Of a stretch of 64,000 nucleotides of DNA, positions 10,481 to 20,246 are shown piece by piece (the stretch's first letter is position 1; each line of letters starts with the position of its first letter). Source of the stretch: Cryptomeria japonica (taxonomy: Eukaryota > Streptophyta > Pinopsida > Cupressales > Cupressaceae); the NCBI RefSeq assembly GCF_030272615.1, contig NC_081412.1, positions 343,163,870 to 343,227,869 on the forward strand, read 5' to 3'. Below the pieces are notes generated by a model that worked only from the letters and a program-made list of their open reading frames with translations, was not told where the DNA came from and searched no databases. Made by a program: the position numbers and the translations under genes.

Positions 10481-12724
10481 CCACCCCATTTGCAAAACCT
10501 TCATCAAGTGGTGTGCCTTATAAACCATTCATTATAGAGAAACTTTATCTTATCCATTGACAAGTGGGAGGTGTTGATGTGTTTTCTATGCACATGCGAA
10601 TGTAGAATAAAAATACACAAAAGTATCTTATCCTCTCTTGAACAAAGTTACTCAAATGCTAGAGATTTGCTTAAGGATCACTTGAGACAACTCCAAGGTT
10701 CTGGTATGTCGGGTCACGACGTGTGGATAAACATAGTTGGTTGATGTGATTGCTGGTATCACAAGGGGACTTACATTGAATTGTCAAATGCTTGAATAGC
10801 TGGAAATTGATCATCTGATATTTCAATCTCGCGATGCTTTTTGTCCTAAATTAACTTGAATTGAAAAAAGGGCAAAAGGTGAAGTGTTAATAAAATCTAT
10901 TCTAAGGCCTAGACTGTAAGAAGATGGATGAATGATTAGATGGAATCCTACTAAGCAAGGTCTCAACATAGGGTTATATGAGATAGGGGTAAGTTCAATA
11001 GTGATTTCTCCTCTACAACCTTTGCCAGTTTGTGTGAAAATGAGAGCTTGACAACATTCTTTCGCTTTTAGCTAGCTAAATTTTTCAAGAATTTTATCTC
11101 TAGATTTAATATTTCTTTTCTTGCATGAATCTATTAATTTTGAGATAACAGATCTTTCCTTCATGAATTGATCCTAGTTTATCCCTTTAACCCTGATTAA
11201 TTTATTTAGAGTGTTTAGTTCCATTTTAATCCTTTCTTTTACAATTAAATATTATTAAAAAATTGTATTATTGTTCCAAATTTTGTGGATATTTAGGAGA
11301 CACAAATAAAATATAAATGTAATCATTCCATATTTTTGTAGGAGATATTGGAATGAGACTAATAGGAAGAGTAGTAAAAATGAGTCACAATGAGAACTTT
11401 AGAATAAATCTAAACATTATAAGGAAGAGTAGCTTGGAAAAATAGAAGCGTAATTTATTTTCCAATATGCAAGATTATTACTTGGGAAAGAATATTGAAA
11501 GAGGATTGAAAAGATTCCTTGAGCTAACATTGCCTCACTTATCCAAAATTATGAGGAAGGATTCATTAATGAAATGGTCATTAACAAGATGGAGAGAATA
11601 ATTAGGAAGAGATAGATTTCACATGCTACTAGGTGACTAGATTGGAGAGAAACTAGAGGCAAATCATTTAGCTTGGCCATGACACGAAGTCTTAGAATAG
11701 ATGCCAACCTTGGTGAATGGAATGAAAATCCCAAACAATTAATGAGTGGTGAGACAAGTAGAGGCCTCTATAAATTTTGTTTTGAATAAAATAAAGAAAA
11801 AATGGGACAAAAACCAAGGGAAATGCACATGGAAAGGATATGATGAAAATCAAAATAAATAGTTTGAAGATAATATTAGTTACCTAAAGGATATTCCACT
11901 TGATTATCTGGTATATCATAACTATTCTGACAAATTTTGAAACCATTAGAGGTACCTTTTGCTTCTGTAGATGAGGCATTCATTCATGTTGAAGTTGTGA
12001 TAGCTTATTTGCCTCTTTATAGACAACAAATTATCCATACGAATTATCATATATACTTGTAACCTCCATCCCAAACCACCTATTTCACTCTTCTTCCTTT
12101 GTGTACCTCTTTTATTCTTCCATTACCTCTTCGCTTACTAAATTCAATCCAAAACATAGTGTATATAGCATCAAAAAAATTCCATATTTGATTAATATTA
12201 TTCACAACATATCGAAAAGACAAATACCACACTTACTGTGTCATCAATCAAAAATAATTTACTTACATATTCAAAGAGTTCAATAATGAAGAAACATCCA
12301 TGCGGTGCTCTACACATGTCCTTGAAGGTTCAAGAAATAATTATCCTCTATTGGTCCAAACTTTAAATCACTTTCCATGCATGAAAATAATTGCAACCAT
12401 ACACAATTTCCCACCCAATAGATTCTCTCAAACTAGTTTACTATCTTAACATAGGGTCAAGGAAAAGAGGGCCAAAATAGGAATCCAAGTGTCTTACAAG
12501 CCTTCAAGACCATAGTGGTGAGGATTGAATTTCTTTCTTTAGTGGTATCTTTATCTAGATTAATTAGCTAGGGATTCTATTAGGACCTTTTTCTAATTAA
12601 AAAAAAAATATAAAGATTACATCCCTAAATATTGCATTCATAATAGAATAAATTTCTGCAATATTGAGACTAAATTCATAATAGATTTATAGTGATGAAT
12701 AAAGAAATATTTAAGATTATAAAA
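10481..12724. other. CACTA interior, nothing recognised
   Basis: No coding region is assignable. A segment starting TGTTGATGTGTTTTC near 10573 looks like the start of an LTR but no partner or boundary was found. The rest is AT-rich with short frames only. Confidence 0.35.
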
Positions 12725-13325
12725 AAATTGATGTTTTCTTTCTCCCAACCGTCATTGGATATTGTGTGATCTTTGAGGCATTATGTCAAATAGTTCATGT
12801 GCCTTATCTAAGCTTACATATTTTGCATGTATGTGTACCTGGGCAGTTGCACTACAACATCTATACTCACTAATCATATTTGGTTGGAAGTTTCTAAATC
12901 CATTTCAAACACATCTTGTGCATATCCTGCAATCATAGCATTCCATTAGATCGTGTTTCTTTGATGCATCTCACTAAACAGTTCATGCGCTTTCATGTCT
13001 ATACTTCCACATTTTCTAAACATGTCAAATAGAGCATTTCCAACCATAAGAATCTGATATTAATTTCCCTTACCTTCTACTTTAATGGAAGCCCATACTC
13101 GGATCCAAAGCTCCCATTTTGGCACAAGTAGAGAGTACGTTGGCAAATAAAACTGATCGAAATGGAAATCTATTTGTTGCATTGACTGCATTGTGAGGAT
13201 GCTTATGTATTTCATCGACAACATAAAGTAGGAAAGGACATGAGAATATCTCCTTGGGGAGGTATTCTATGACAGCTGCGAGGTAGATGAGAGTTTCTTA
13301 TGCCATTTTCTTTGTTCTATGCAGT
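12725..13325 (-). pseudogene. Captured pentatricopeptide-repeat (PPR) gene fragment
   Basis: Minus-strand translation shows PPR motif blocks of the PLS type. They read ANVLSTCAKMGALD (about 13155-13114), GNALFDMFRKCGSID then KAHELFSEM and WNAMIAGYAQ (about 13040-12920), and a second KAHELFDIMPQR (about 12815-12775). PPR proteins bind organellar RNA and have no known role in transposition, so this is most simply a host gene fragment picked up by the CACTA element. Stops and small indels interrupt it (for example a stop in the NTI.WNAM segment). It lies beside the captured DRM fragments. The source gene cannot be named. Confidence 0.82.
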
Positions 13326-13421
13326 CAAACGTGAGAACACTGTTTGAATTCAAATGCTAACGGTGATTGTCATTTTAACGAAAATAGACGAGAAGGGACG
13401 TCAAGGGAAGGAATGGGCCCA

Positions 13422-13459
13422 CAACACACCTAAGCAGTCAAAGCTTAGTGTGTGTTGTT
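13422..13459. repeat. Short perfect-stem hairpin
   Basis: ACAACACACCTAAGC and GCTTAGTGTGTGTTGT form a stem of about 15 bp with one bulge around a 7-nt loop. It lies between the PPR and DRM fragments. Its role is unknown. Confidence 0.6.
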
Positions 13460-13569
13460 TAAGGCTGCCCCCTTAAGACATCATAATTGATTGGCTCTTC
13501 ACTCCTAAGACTTTCAAAAGTCTTTAATGGCTTCATTGAGTCCTTTTGTCTTCCAAATTCACCTGCACC

Positions 13570-13770
13570 AACTTGAATTCTCCTTCAATGCTTGATTGCC
13601 TATTCACTTGGAATTGAATTGATTTTATAACTAAGAGATCACTTGAATTGTAGGTAGACCCCTTCAAATGATGGGGTAGGCTTCCTTTTATACCTTATAT
13701 ATGTCTTGAAAGCATTTTATCCTGATGGCTTTAAATTAAAGTACTTTCTCTTCTATCTGGTATTTGTGGA
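13570..13770 (+). repeat. Direct repeat copy 1 with DRM-derived end
   Basis: About 200 bp repeated at 13931-14140 with high similarity. The 3' end reads VLKAFYPDGFKLK, the stretch between the FQxDTV motif and catalytic motif I in DRM methyltransferases. The AT-rich upstream part may be the preceding intron. Copy 1 lacks the motif-I part that follows copy 2. Confidence 0.8.
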
Positions 13771-13930
13771 GCAGATCCTTTTATGATATGTAAGTTGAGA
13801 ATATTTTATGAAAGGTCCCTAAATGAATACACTTTAAACTGATTTTAATATACCTTGAAGTGTGCAATATGGAAGGTTTATATTCTTAATCTCCTGCCCA
13901 TTTCTTAATTTAAAAGATGATATCTTTATT

Positions 13931-14140
13931 AACTTAATTTCTCCTTCAATTCTCGATGAATGCTTGATTGCATGTTCACTTGGAATTGAATTGATTTTAT
14001 AATTAAGAGATCACTTGAATTGTAGGTAAACCCCTTCAAATGATAGGGTAGGCTTCCTTTTATACCTAATATATGTCTTGAAAGCATTTTATTGTGATGG
14101 CTTTAAATTAAAGTACTTTCTCTTCTATCTGGTATTGATG
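13931..14140 (+). repeat. Direct repeat copy 2 with DRM-derived end
   Basis: Second copy of the repeat at 13570-13770, differing mainly by a 9-bp insertion near its start and scattered substitutions. It leads directly into the 5' arm of the motif-I hairpin at 14082-14296. Confidence 0.8.
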
Positions 14141-14296
14141 GAGTAGAGGTTGCATTGCATCGTCCTAGGATACATATTTTCGTAGATACAACACAAGTTA
14201 AATGTATCCTAGGTCGATGCAAAGCAACCTCTACTCTAGAGATCACCAAAAAATAGAGAAAGAACTTTAATTTAATGCCATCAGGATAAAAGTCTT
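14082..14296. ncRNA. Candidate hairpin RNA made of an inverted DRM motif-I exon
   Basis: Arms 14082-14175 and 14202-14296 are inverted copies, with a loop of about 26 nt. The inner 33 bp (GTAGAGGTTGCATTGCATCG...) differ at about two positions, and pairing extends with more mismatches to the full 94 bp. The minus strand of the right arm translates as FYPDGIKLK, EVALHR and HLTCVVSTKI. These correspond to the motif-I region of DRM methyltransferases (FPxGI.VLSLF.GIGG.EVALHRLGI..KxVVSVE). The size is in the range of plant miRNA or young hairpin precursors. Expression is not known. Confidence 0.6.
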
Positions 14297-15189
14297 TAAT
14301 CAAGATAGATAAAATTTGAGTTTGATTGTCATCATTTACTTTGCCAAATTCTTCACACGTAACTCCTGAATCAATTTCCTACTCACAAGAATTTTATTAT
14401 GTCTCAAATATAGGGAAACAGAAGGCTTCAAATAGAAAACTTGAACATGCAACTAAATCCATTGACTAACCAGAAGAACAAAATTAAGAAACGGTTTGAT
14501 CATCTGAGAGATGTTGTAGACTTGCAACTCACCAGCTAAGTTTTTGCGGGTAAGATTTTTTTTTGTTTTGGTTATGGTTGTGGTGTTTATAGGGAGACAT
14601 TTACAAATTTATATCTATTTTCACTATTTAATGGTATATGGGTTTGTAATGATAATTTAATGTTCTTTCATATTTTTGTGTATATTCTTTATAATAGTCT
14701 ATTATATTGATTTGTTCTATTATGCATAATGGTGTGGGTCAGATGACTTTGCCGTTGGTGCATGAAAGCATTGAACGAGTTCTACTTTTAAAAATTACAT
14801 GAAACATTTTTAATTTATTTGATTCAGTGTTATTTGAAAAAAATAATTATCAATGATGTTTCCTTTCTCCAAGAATTGTCTAGGATCTTTCCATCAGATA
14901 ATATGTAACATCGAATGACTAAATATTTTCATTACAAATGCTTATTTTATTTAATTATTATCTGAGCATGAATTAAAATTTATATCTATACAGAAGCAGA
15001 ACATACAAGTTGAAGAGTCATGTGCAAGCAAATTTCCTAAAAGAAAGCAAGTAGGCATTATCTTGAATGACATGGAAACAAGCTCATTAGCTGCTTAGAA
15101 GAGAGAAATTGGAGAATGGCAGAGGAAAGTGTTTAAGGGTGATAAATAGATAGATAGTATGCAATACAAACAAACAATGTCTGGAGTGT

Positions 15190-15825
15190 CTGATGTGACG
15201 TCTCTAATTTATGTCCGGAGGGACTAACTGGTTTTGGAGTTCCTATGAAACCTATTGGGCCACGCTTGGAGAAAATCAATGTGTTCATGCAAGGAGCACC
15301 TTTTTTCTATTATGAGAATGATACTTTTGCACCGAGGGATATTTGGAAGTCAATATCCAAAAATTTCTATAGTGTGGAACCAGAGTTGGCTCGAAATAAT
15401 TTTCAGCTTTCAGAAGACCAAGAGGTTATGTACACAATCTCCCAATAGAAGGGCAATTTCAAGCATTACCTCTCCCTCCCATGACTATTCAGGAAGAACT
15501 TCCTCAGACAAAGGACTATTGGCCTCCATGGGATCAAAGAAAAAAATTGATGCATAGACTCTAGATGATGTGGTGGTGTCCTTCGTGAAGAACTCTACAC
15601 TATAATTGAAAATTCATGAGGGAACTGCAAGATAGTGAAGAGAAATATAATATTGAAAAGTGGGAAGAATGGATCTTGGTTTGGGTGGGGCCAAGTCAGG
15701 TGGCTCCTCTAGAGGTTGATAAGATAGAAATCATATTAGGATTTGAAAAAGATCACACTCGTGGAACTTCGTGTGCGAGTGATCAATTGTGGTGTTTGGG
15801 TAATGCATTCCAAATAGATACAGTT
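15190..15825 (+). pseudogene. Captured DRM-type DNA (cytosine-5) methyltransferase fragment, palindrome arm 1
   Basis: Conceptual translation, with frameshifts, shows in order: GFGVPMKPIG (about 15230), FYYENDTFAPRDIWKSI (15300-15360), RRPRGYVHNLPIE (15413-15450), LPLPPMTIQEELPQ and YWPPWDQR (15465-15540), WILVWVGPSQVAPLEVD (15672-15720), LGFEKDHTRG and LGNAFQIDTV (15796-15825). This is the conserved order of the first half of the rearranged catalytic domain of plant DRM enzymes, which carry out RNA-directed de novo cytosine methylation. The run of motifs rules out MET1 and CMT families. Stops at about 15447 and near 15556 and a short deletion near 15395 make it non-coding. It is intron-free across about 630 bp. 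Confidence 0.88.
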
Positions 15826-16545
15826 ACATGCCATCAGGATAAAAGTCTTTAATCAAGACATTACCCATTTGGAATGCAACTGTATCTATTTGGAATGCAT
15901 TACCCAAACACCGCAATCGATCACTCGCACAGGAGGTTCCATGAGTGTGATCTTTTTCAAATCCTAATATGATTTCTATCTCGTCAACCTCTAGAGGAGC
16001 CACCTGACTTGGCCCCACCCAAACCAAGATCCATTCTTCCCACTTTTCAAGATTGTATTTCTCTTCACTATCTTGCAGTTTCCCTCATGAATTTTCAATT
16101 ATAGTGTAGAGTTCTTCATGAAGGACACCACCACATCGTCTAGAGTCTATGCTTTAATTTTTTTCTTTGATCCCATGGAGGCCAATAATCTTCTATTTGA
16201 GGAAGTTCTTCCTGAATAGTCATGGGGGGGAGAGGTAATTCTTGAAATCGCTCTTCTATTGGGAGATTGTGTACATAACCTCTTGGTCTTCTGAAAGCTG
16301 ACAATTATACTTCGAGTCCGCCAACTCTTGTTCCACACTATAGAAATTTTTAGATATTGACTTCCAAATATCCCTCGGTGCAAAAGTATCATTCTCATAA
16401 TAGAAAAAAGGTGCTCCTTGCATGAACACATTGATTTCCTCCAAGCATGGCCCAATAGGTTTCGTAGGAACTCCAAAACTAGTTAGTCCCTCCGGACATA
16501 AATTAGAGAGGTCACATCAGACACTCCAGACATTGTTTGTTTGTA
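15826..16545 (-). pseudogene. Captured DRM-type DNA methyltransferase fragment, palindrome arm 2 plus loop
   Basis: Same content as arm 1 but on the minus strand. FYYENDTFAPRDIWKSI is at about 16410-16350. ADSKY (missing from arm 1) is followed by RRPRGYVHNLPIE (about 16290-16252), PPMTIQEELPQ, WVGPSQVAPLEVDE (about 16025-15984) and LGNAFQIDTV (about 15910-15880). Here the gene continues into the loop, giving VLIKDFYPDG, the start of the stretch that leads to motif I in DRM. That motif-I stretch is found separately in the hairpin at 14082-14296. A frameshift after the ADSKY segment and several stops prevent translation. Arm 2 with its loop is the more complete copy and probably the original; arm 1 is its inverted duplicate. 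Confidence 0.88.
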
Positions 16546-16944
16546 TTGCATACTATCTATCTATTTATCACCCTTAAAAACTTTCCTCTGCCATTCTCCA
16601 ATTGCTCTCTTCTAGGCAGCTGATGAGCTTGTTTCCATGTCATTCAAGATAATGCCTGTTTGCTTTCTTTTAGGAAATTTGCTTGCACATGACTCTTCAA
16701 CTTGTATGTTCTGCTTCCGTACAGATATAAATTTTAATTCACACACAAATAATAATTAAATTAAATAAGCATTTGTACAGAAAAAATTTAGTCATTCGAT
16801 GTTACATATTATCTAACGGAAAGATCCTAGACAATTCTTGGAGAAAGGAAACATCATTGATAATCATTTTTTGCAAATAACACTGAATCAAATAAATTAA
16901 AATGTCTAATGCAATTTTTAAAAATAGAACTCGTTCAATGCTTT

Positions 16945-17285
16945 CATTCACCGACGGCAAAGCCATTTGACTGACATCATCTCTCGCCGTCGGAATTCCG
17001 ACGACAACTAATGAAACACCCGACAAGGATGCTGTGCATCCGACGACACTCCTTTGTCGGAATTTTATCCTTTGGAGTCAGAATTCTGACGATAGGCTGA
17101 GATCGCGATGGTATTCTTTCAGGGTATGAGAATCCATGGTGGCCGTCAAAAAGGTTGGAGGTGATGTCGGAATTGCGACGACAACAAGGATAGTCAGAAC
17201 TTCTGACACAAAGTTTTCAATAGATTTTTTTGTCGGTAGTGCGATGAAATTTGGTCGGAATTCCAATGATTTGCCGTCGAAATCT
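16945..17285. repeat. Right subterminal repeats of the CACTA element
   Basis: At least six copies of a short palindromic motif occur, including GTCGGAATTCCGACGAC, TTGTCGGAATTTTATCC, GTCAGAATTCTGACGAT, GTCGGAATTGCGACGACAAC and GTCGGAATTCCAATGA. Clustered GTCGGAAT-type repeats next to the terminus are typical binding sites for the CACTA-encoded TNPA-like protein. Confidence 0.85.
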
Positions 17286-17304
17286 TGACCTGAATGTACT
17301 AGTG
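17274..17304 (-). repeat. Right terminal inverted repeat of the CACTA element
   Basis: Ends CTGAATGTACTAGTG; the reverse complement starts CACTAGTACATTCAG and matches the left end. The 3-bp duplication CCT follows at 17305-17307. Confidence 0.88.
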
Positions 17305-18915
17305 CCTTATCATTTCCTCTGCCAAATTAGAAGACCCTACCAATCCATCTAGTCCATCTCAAGAGTCATTATCATCCCCTCTTCCAAGTCAAGATCCTCC
17401 CAGCCCATCTACTTCACTTCTTGATCCTCCATCTCCTATCCAAACCATCCCACCACCATCACTCTATCCCCTTGGTATGCTTTTATTTATCCATGGCAGT
17501 TCCCTTATAGTAGAAGAATATCTCACATACACCACCCATTCTCATGCATCTGATAAAGGACTCACATCTTGTTAACCAGAGAACAAGTATCCTACTATAA
17601 AAAAAAATTTGAAAAAAATGAACTATAAAGGTAAAGGCTTAGGCCTACATGAGAAAGGTAATTTGGATCCCATCATGTCAAAGCACATCTAGGATCTCAT
17701 GGTCTCAGTTACATATTCCAAGGCACTACATCAAAAAATGTTGGTACAACTAATGTAAAATCCAAGTATGCTTCCAAACACACCATCACCTCACCTCATC
17801 ATTCCTCCAAATCATTTATCACCATTCCCCCTCCATCATATAAAGCCAAAAAAACCATCTGTCTTCCTCCTTCATCATCTAAATCTATTTTGGGTCCCTA
17901 TATCCCAAAATTTACCTTAATATATCCCCACATGCTAAATCCATTTTGGGCCCTTATATCCCAAAATCCCATCCTCCATCTTTTCCTACTTATTTTTCCA
18001 TGTACACAAATCCCATTTCTCCTTCACCCATCATAAAAATCCCACTCCTTTCATTCCCAATCAAGATAGACAAAGGCACATATCCCCACATTCCATCCAC
18101 CATCCTACATCCATTATTTCACTCATATTTCCTCCATCTCCTACACCTTTGCACACTCCTTCCAATGCTACTCACAACAATTTGGATACCAAGTAAAAAA
18201 TGCATAAAGCTAAACATCCACAACAATATATAGATGACCATGTCCACTCAAAAATACATGTTCTAATAGTGCAAAAGTTGATACAAAAATGTAATGAATC
18301 CCAAAGGCCACAAAGAACCACTAAAGTAAAAGCAAAAACAATGTGTATCCAAAAGCAAAAAGAAGTAATGCATCCAAAAGAAAAACCTACAATGGCATTG
18401 AAAATTTCTAGTCCACTAGCTAAACATTCTCCCCCTCCATCTCTTAATTCTATTTTGGGTCCCTATGTCCCAAAGCTACCTATCACAATTCCTCCATCAC
18501 AGCCACATGTTGCATCAATCTCTCCTCCACTTATCTCACATCCTCTACAACATGTGCCAATGTTGGTCTTGACAACATCCCCCCATCCTAATCACTTTCC
18601 CTCATTCTATTCAAACACTTACCACCACCATATCCCCTACATTCCCCATCAAAACCATCTAATCCAAGCCTTTTCATAATTCCCTCATTCCTAATAAAGT
18701 TGTACCAACATCCATCGATCATCTCCAAATGGGCTCCTACTACCTTGATATGTAATTTCACACTTGAGTCCTCCATCCATATTATCTTCCAAATCCATTT
18801 ATCCTCATCCATCTCCATCCATCTTATCCTCCAAATCCATTTATTCTTGTCTATCTCAATCCATGAATTTCCCCCCAAAAGTCAAAAATCCAAAAATCCA
18901 AAAATTTAAAAAAAA
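17305..18915 (+). pseudogene. Pro/Ser-rich ORF of element A, second part
   Basis: This continues the frame cut at 5956. More SPSQE/SPSQD repeats (about 17335-17410) are followed by a segment with MNYKGKGLGLHEKGN (about 17620-17665) that resembles a G-patch. A long, poorly conserved Pro/His/Ser-rich tail comes next, with open stretches at 18200-18679 and 18700-18909. Internal stops (for example near 17335 and 17573) show it is dead. Composition is strongly biased to CCATC/ATCC repeats, so part of the apparent coding potential is a by-product of repeat sequence. Function unknown. Confidence 0.45.
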
Positions 18916-19099
18916 AAGTCAAAAGAAAAATCCCTTCAATGGTGAAAAATTTGCAAATAGGCACCTTGGACAAGTACCATGATGAAAACTTGGTAAACAA
19001 GCATTATGCATAATTCCCCTCATCCTTTTACTCTCCGCACTTGGGGGCAAGTTCTTCTGGCCATCTAGCCATTTCCTCCTCCATTCCATCTGCCTACCC

Positions 19100-20241
19100 T
19101 GTTGGCATAAGACACTATTCCGGTGATGCTCCAATAAAGATTGATGATGTCTGATGCATGAAATTTCTTAGGAGTTGTCATTGATGGAAACTCAACCTAT
19201 TGATCTTATTCGGTATGGAGTTTGGGATAATCGGATGTCTTGAGTAAGTTTTGGTACAAGTCTGTCAGAGATACTCAGTGTACAGTTTTGGTGAGCATTT
19301 CTCATTTTCGATGATGTGTTTTTGGTTTCTATGATTAGAGTTAAGTTGATTAAGTATAAGAAGCACATTATCATGCAATTCTATCCTCTGGTGTTGTTCC
19401 TTAAGATCGTTAGAATGTCTAGTATTTGGTAGAGCAATAAAACATGGTTATCTTCATTATTGGTGGTGTAACATGTGGAATGGATTCTTTGAGGTGATTC
19501 TGGTGGTTGTTGGTAATTTCAAAGTAATTGGATAGATCTATGGGAAGTGTGTGATCATATGCTTTGGATCCAGAATATGGTTTTGTGAAGATTTGAGCCG
19601 ACTTGAAGCTACATGTTTCATGTTTTGAGAAGCCGACTTGTGGGAGATCAATTTTGTTAGTGTGGATATATAAGATCGACTTGGATAATGTTTTTGTAGG
19701 ATGATATGATATGGGAGATGGTTTTGAGAGTGATTGAGTGCAATTTCATGTCTGTACCTTAAGTTTTGTTGATCTAGTAATCAATAGCAAAGAAAAATAG
19801 AGCAGTTTATCAGAGCAAAAACAATGGATCACTTTGTGCCTGACTGGAACTGTCATTTGGCATAGTTAGATGCTTTTCTTTAGTTCATTACTCATTGTAA
19901 TAATTTTTTATTATCCTGTAAGGCAGTGAGCCTTCCTCTGAGTTGTATCCCTTTTGTAATTGAGCAGTGTGCCTGAATGCATGTGCATTCTTATGTAATA
20001 TTGTTCTACAATTGGCCATAGTATAATAATATTATGGGTACTTAATCCCACTGAGGTTTTTCCCTTTCCGGGTTTCCACGTAAAAATATTGGTGTTATGG
20101 TTATGTGCTTATTTTCTTTGTGTTTCTGCATTTTAGTTTCTTACTTATGCATCTAGTGGATAAAGAGTCAGATTAATAAATTTGTAAATATCGAAACACT
20201 AATTCACCCCCCCCACCTCTCAGTGTTCATTGATTCCAACA
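19100..20241 (+). mobile_element. Solo LTR, related to the LTR of element D
   Basis: Starts TGTTGGCATAAGACACTATTCCGG and ends TTGATTCCAACA. It is flanked by an exact 5-bp duplication TACCC (19095-19099 and 20242-20246). Shared blocks with the element D LTR are TGTCATTGATGGAAACTC near the start, a TATATAAGATC box near 19657, CCCTTTCCGGGTTTCCACGTAAAAAT near 20062, and CACCCCCC..CTCAGTGTT..TTGATTCCAACA at the end. There is no internal region, so it arose by recombination between the two LTRs of a former full element. Confidence 0.9.
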
Positions 20242-20246
20242 TACCC

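Larger units (their letters stand above)
14735..16978. repeat. 2.2-kb palindrome inside the CACTA element
   Basis: Arm 1 is 14735-15825 and arm 2 is 15878-16978, with a 52-bp loop at 15826-15877. In the segments compared directly the arms agree at roughly 95% of positions, with a few small indels. Each arm contains a DRM methyltransferase fragment reading towards the loop. Its distal end carries sequence related to the CACTA subterminal region (TTTGCCGTTGGTG in arm 1, CACCGACGGCAAA in arm 2). Transcription through it would give an RNA with a stem of about 1.1 kb. Confidence 0.92.
5957..17304 (+). mobile_element. CACTA (En/Spm) DNA transposon, non-autonomous, with captured PPR and DRM gene fragments
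   Basis: It begins CACTAATACATTTAG and ends CTGAATGTACTAGTG; the inverted ends match through about 30 bp with some mismatches. It is flanked by CCT/CCT and interrupts an otherwise continuous reading frame of element A. Subterminal regions hold multiple GTCGGAATT/CCGAC-type repeats in both orientations, as in En/Spm where the TNPA protein binds. At 11,348 bp it is long. I find no TNP2-like transposase frame in either strand, so it appears non-autonomous. Its right half carries captured pieces of a PPR gene (12725-13325) and of a DRM DNA methyltransferase (13570-16545), the latter mostly as inverted repeats. Strand is arbitrary. Confidence 0.93.

Noticed and set aside
10573-11060. Possible LTR starting TGTTGATGTGTTTTC
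   Set aside because: The start looks LTR-like but no end or second copy could be located within the window.
15190-15825. A functional DRM methyltransferase gene
   Set aside because: Only part of the catalytic domain is present, it has frameshifts and stops, and the motif IV Pro-Cys catalytic site is not found anywhere in the element.
13570-16978. A CRISPR-like or satellite array
   Set aside because: The repeated pieces have coding origin and are arranged as inverted and direct duplications, not regular repeat-spacer units. The organism is a plant.
18588-18878. Minus-strand frame with WIWRIRWMEMDEDK repeats
   Set aside because: It is the complement of the CCATC/ATCC-type simple repeats of element A; no independent evidence of coding.
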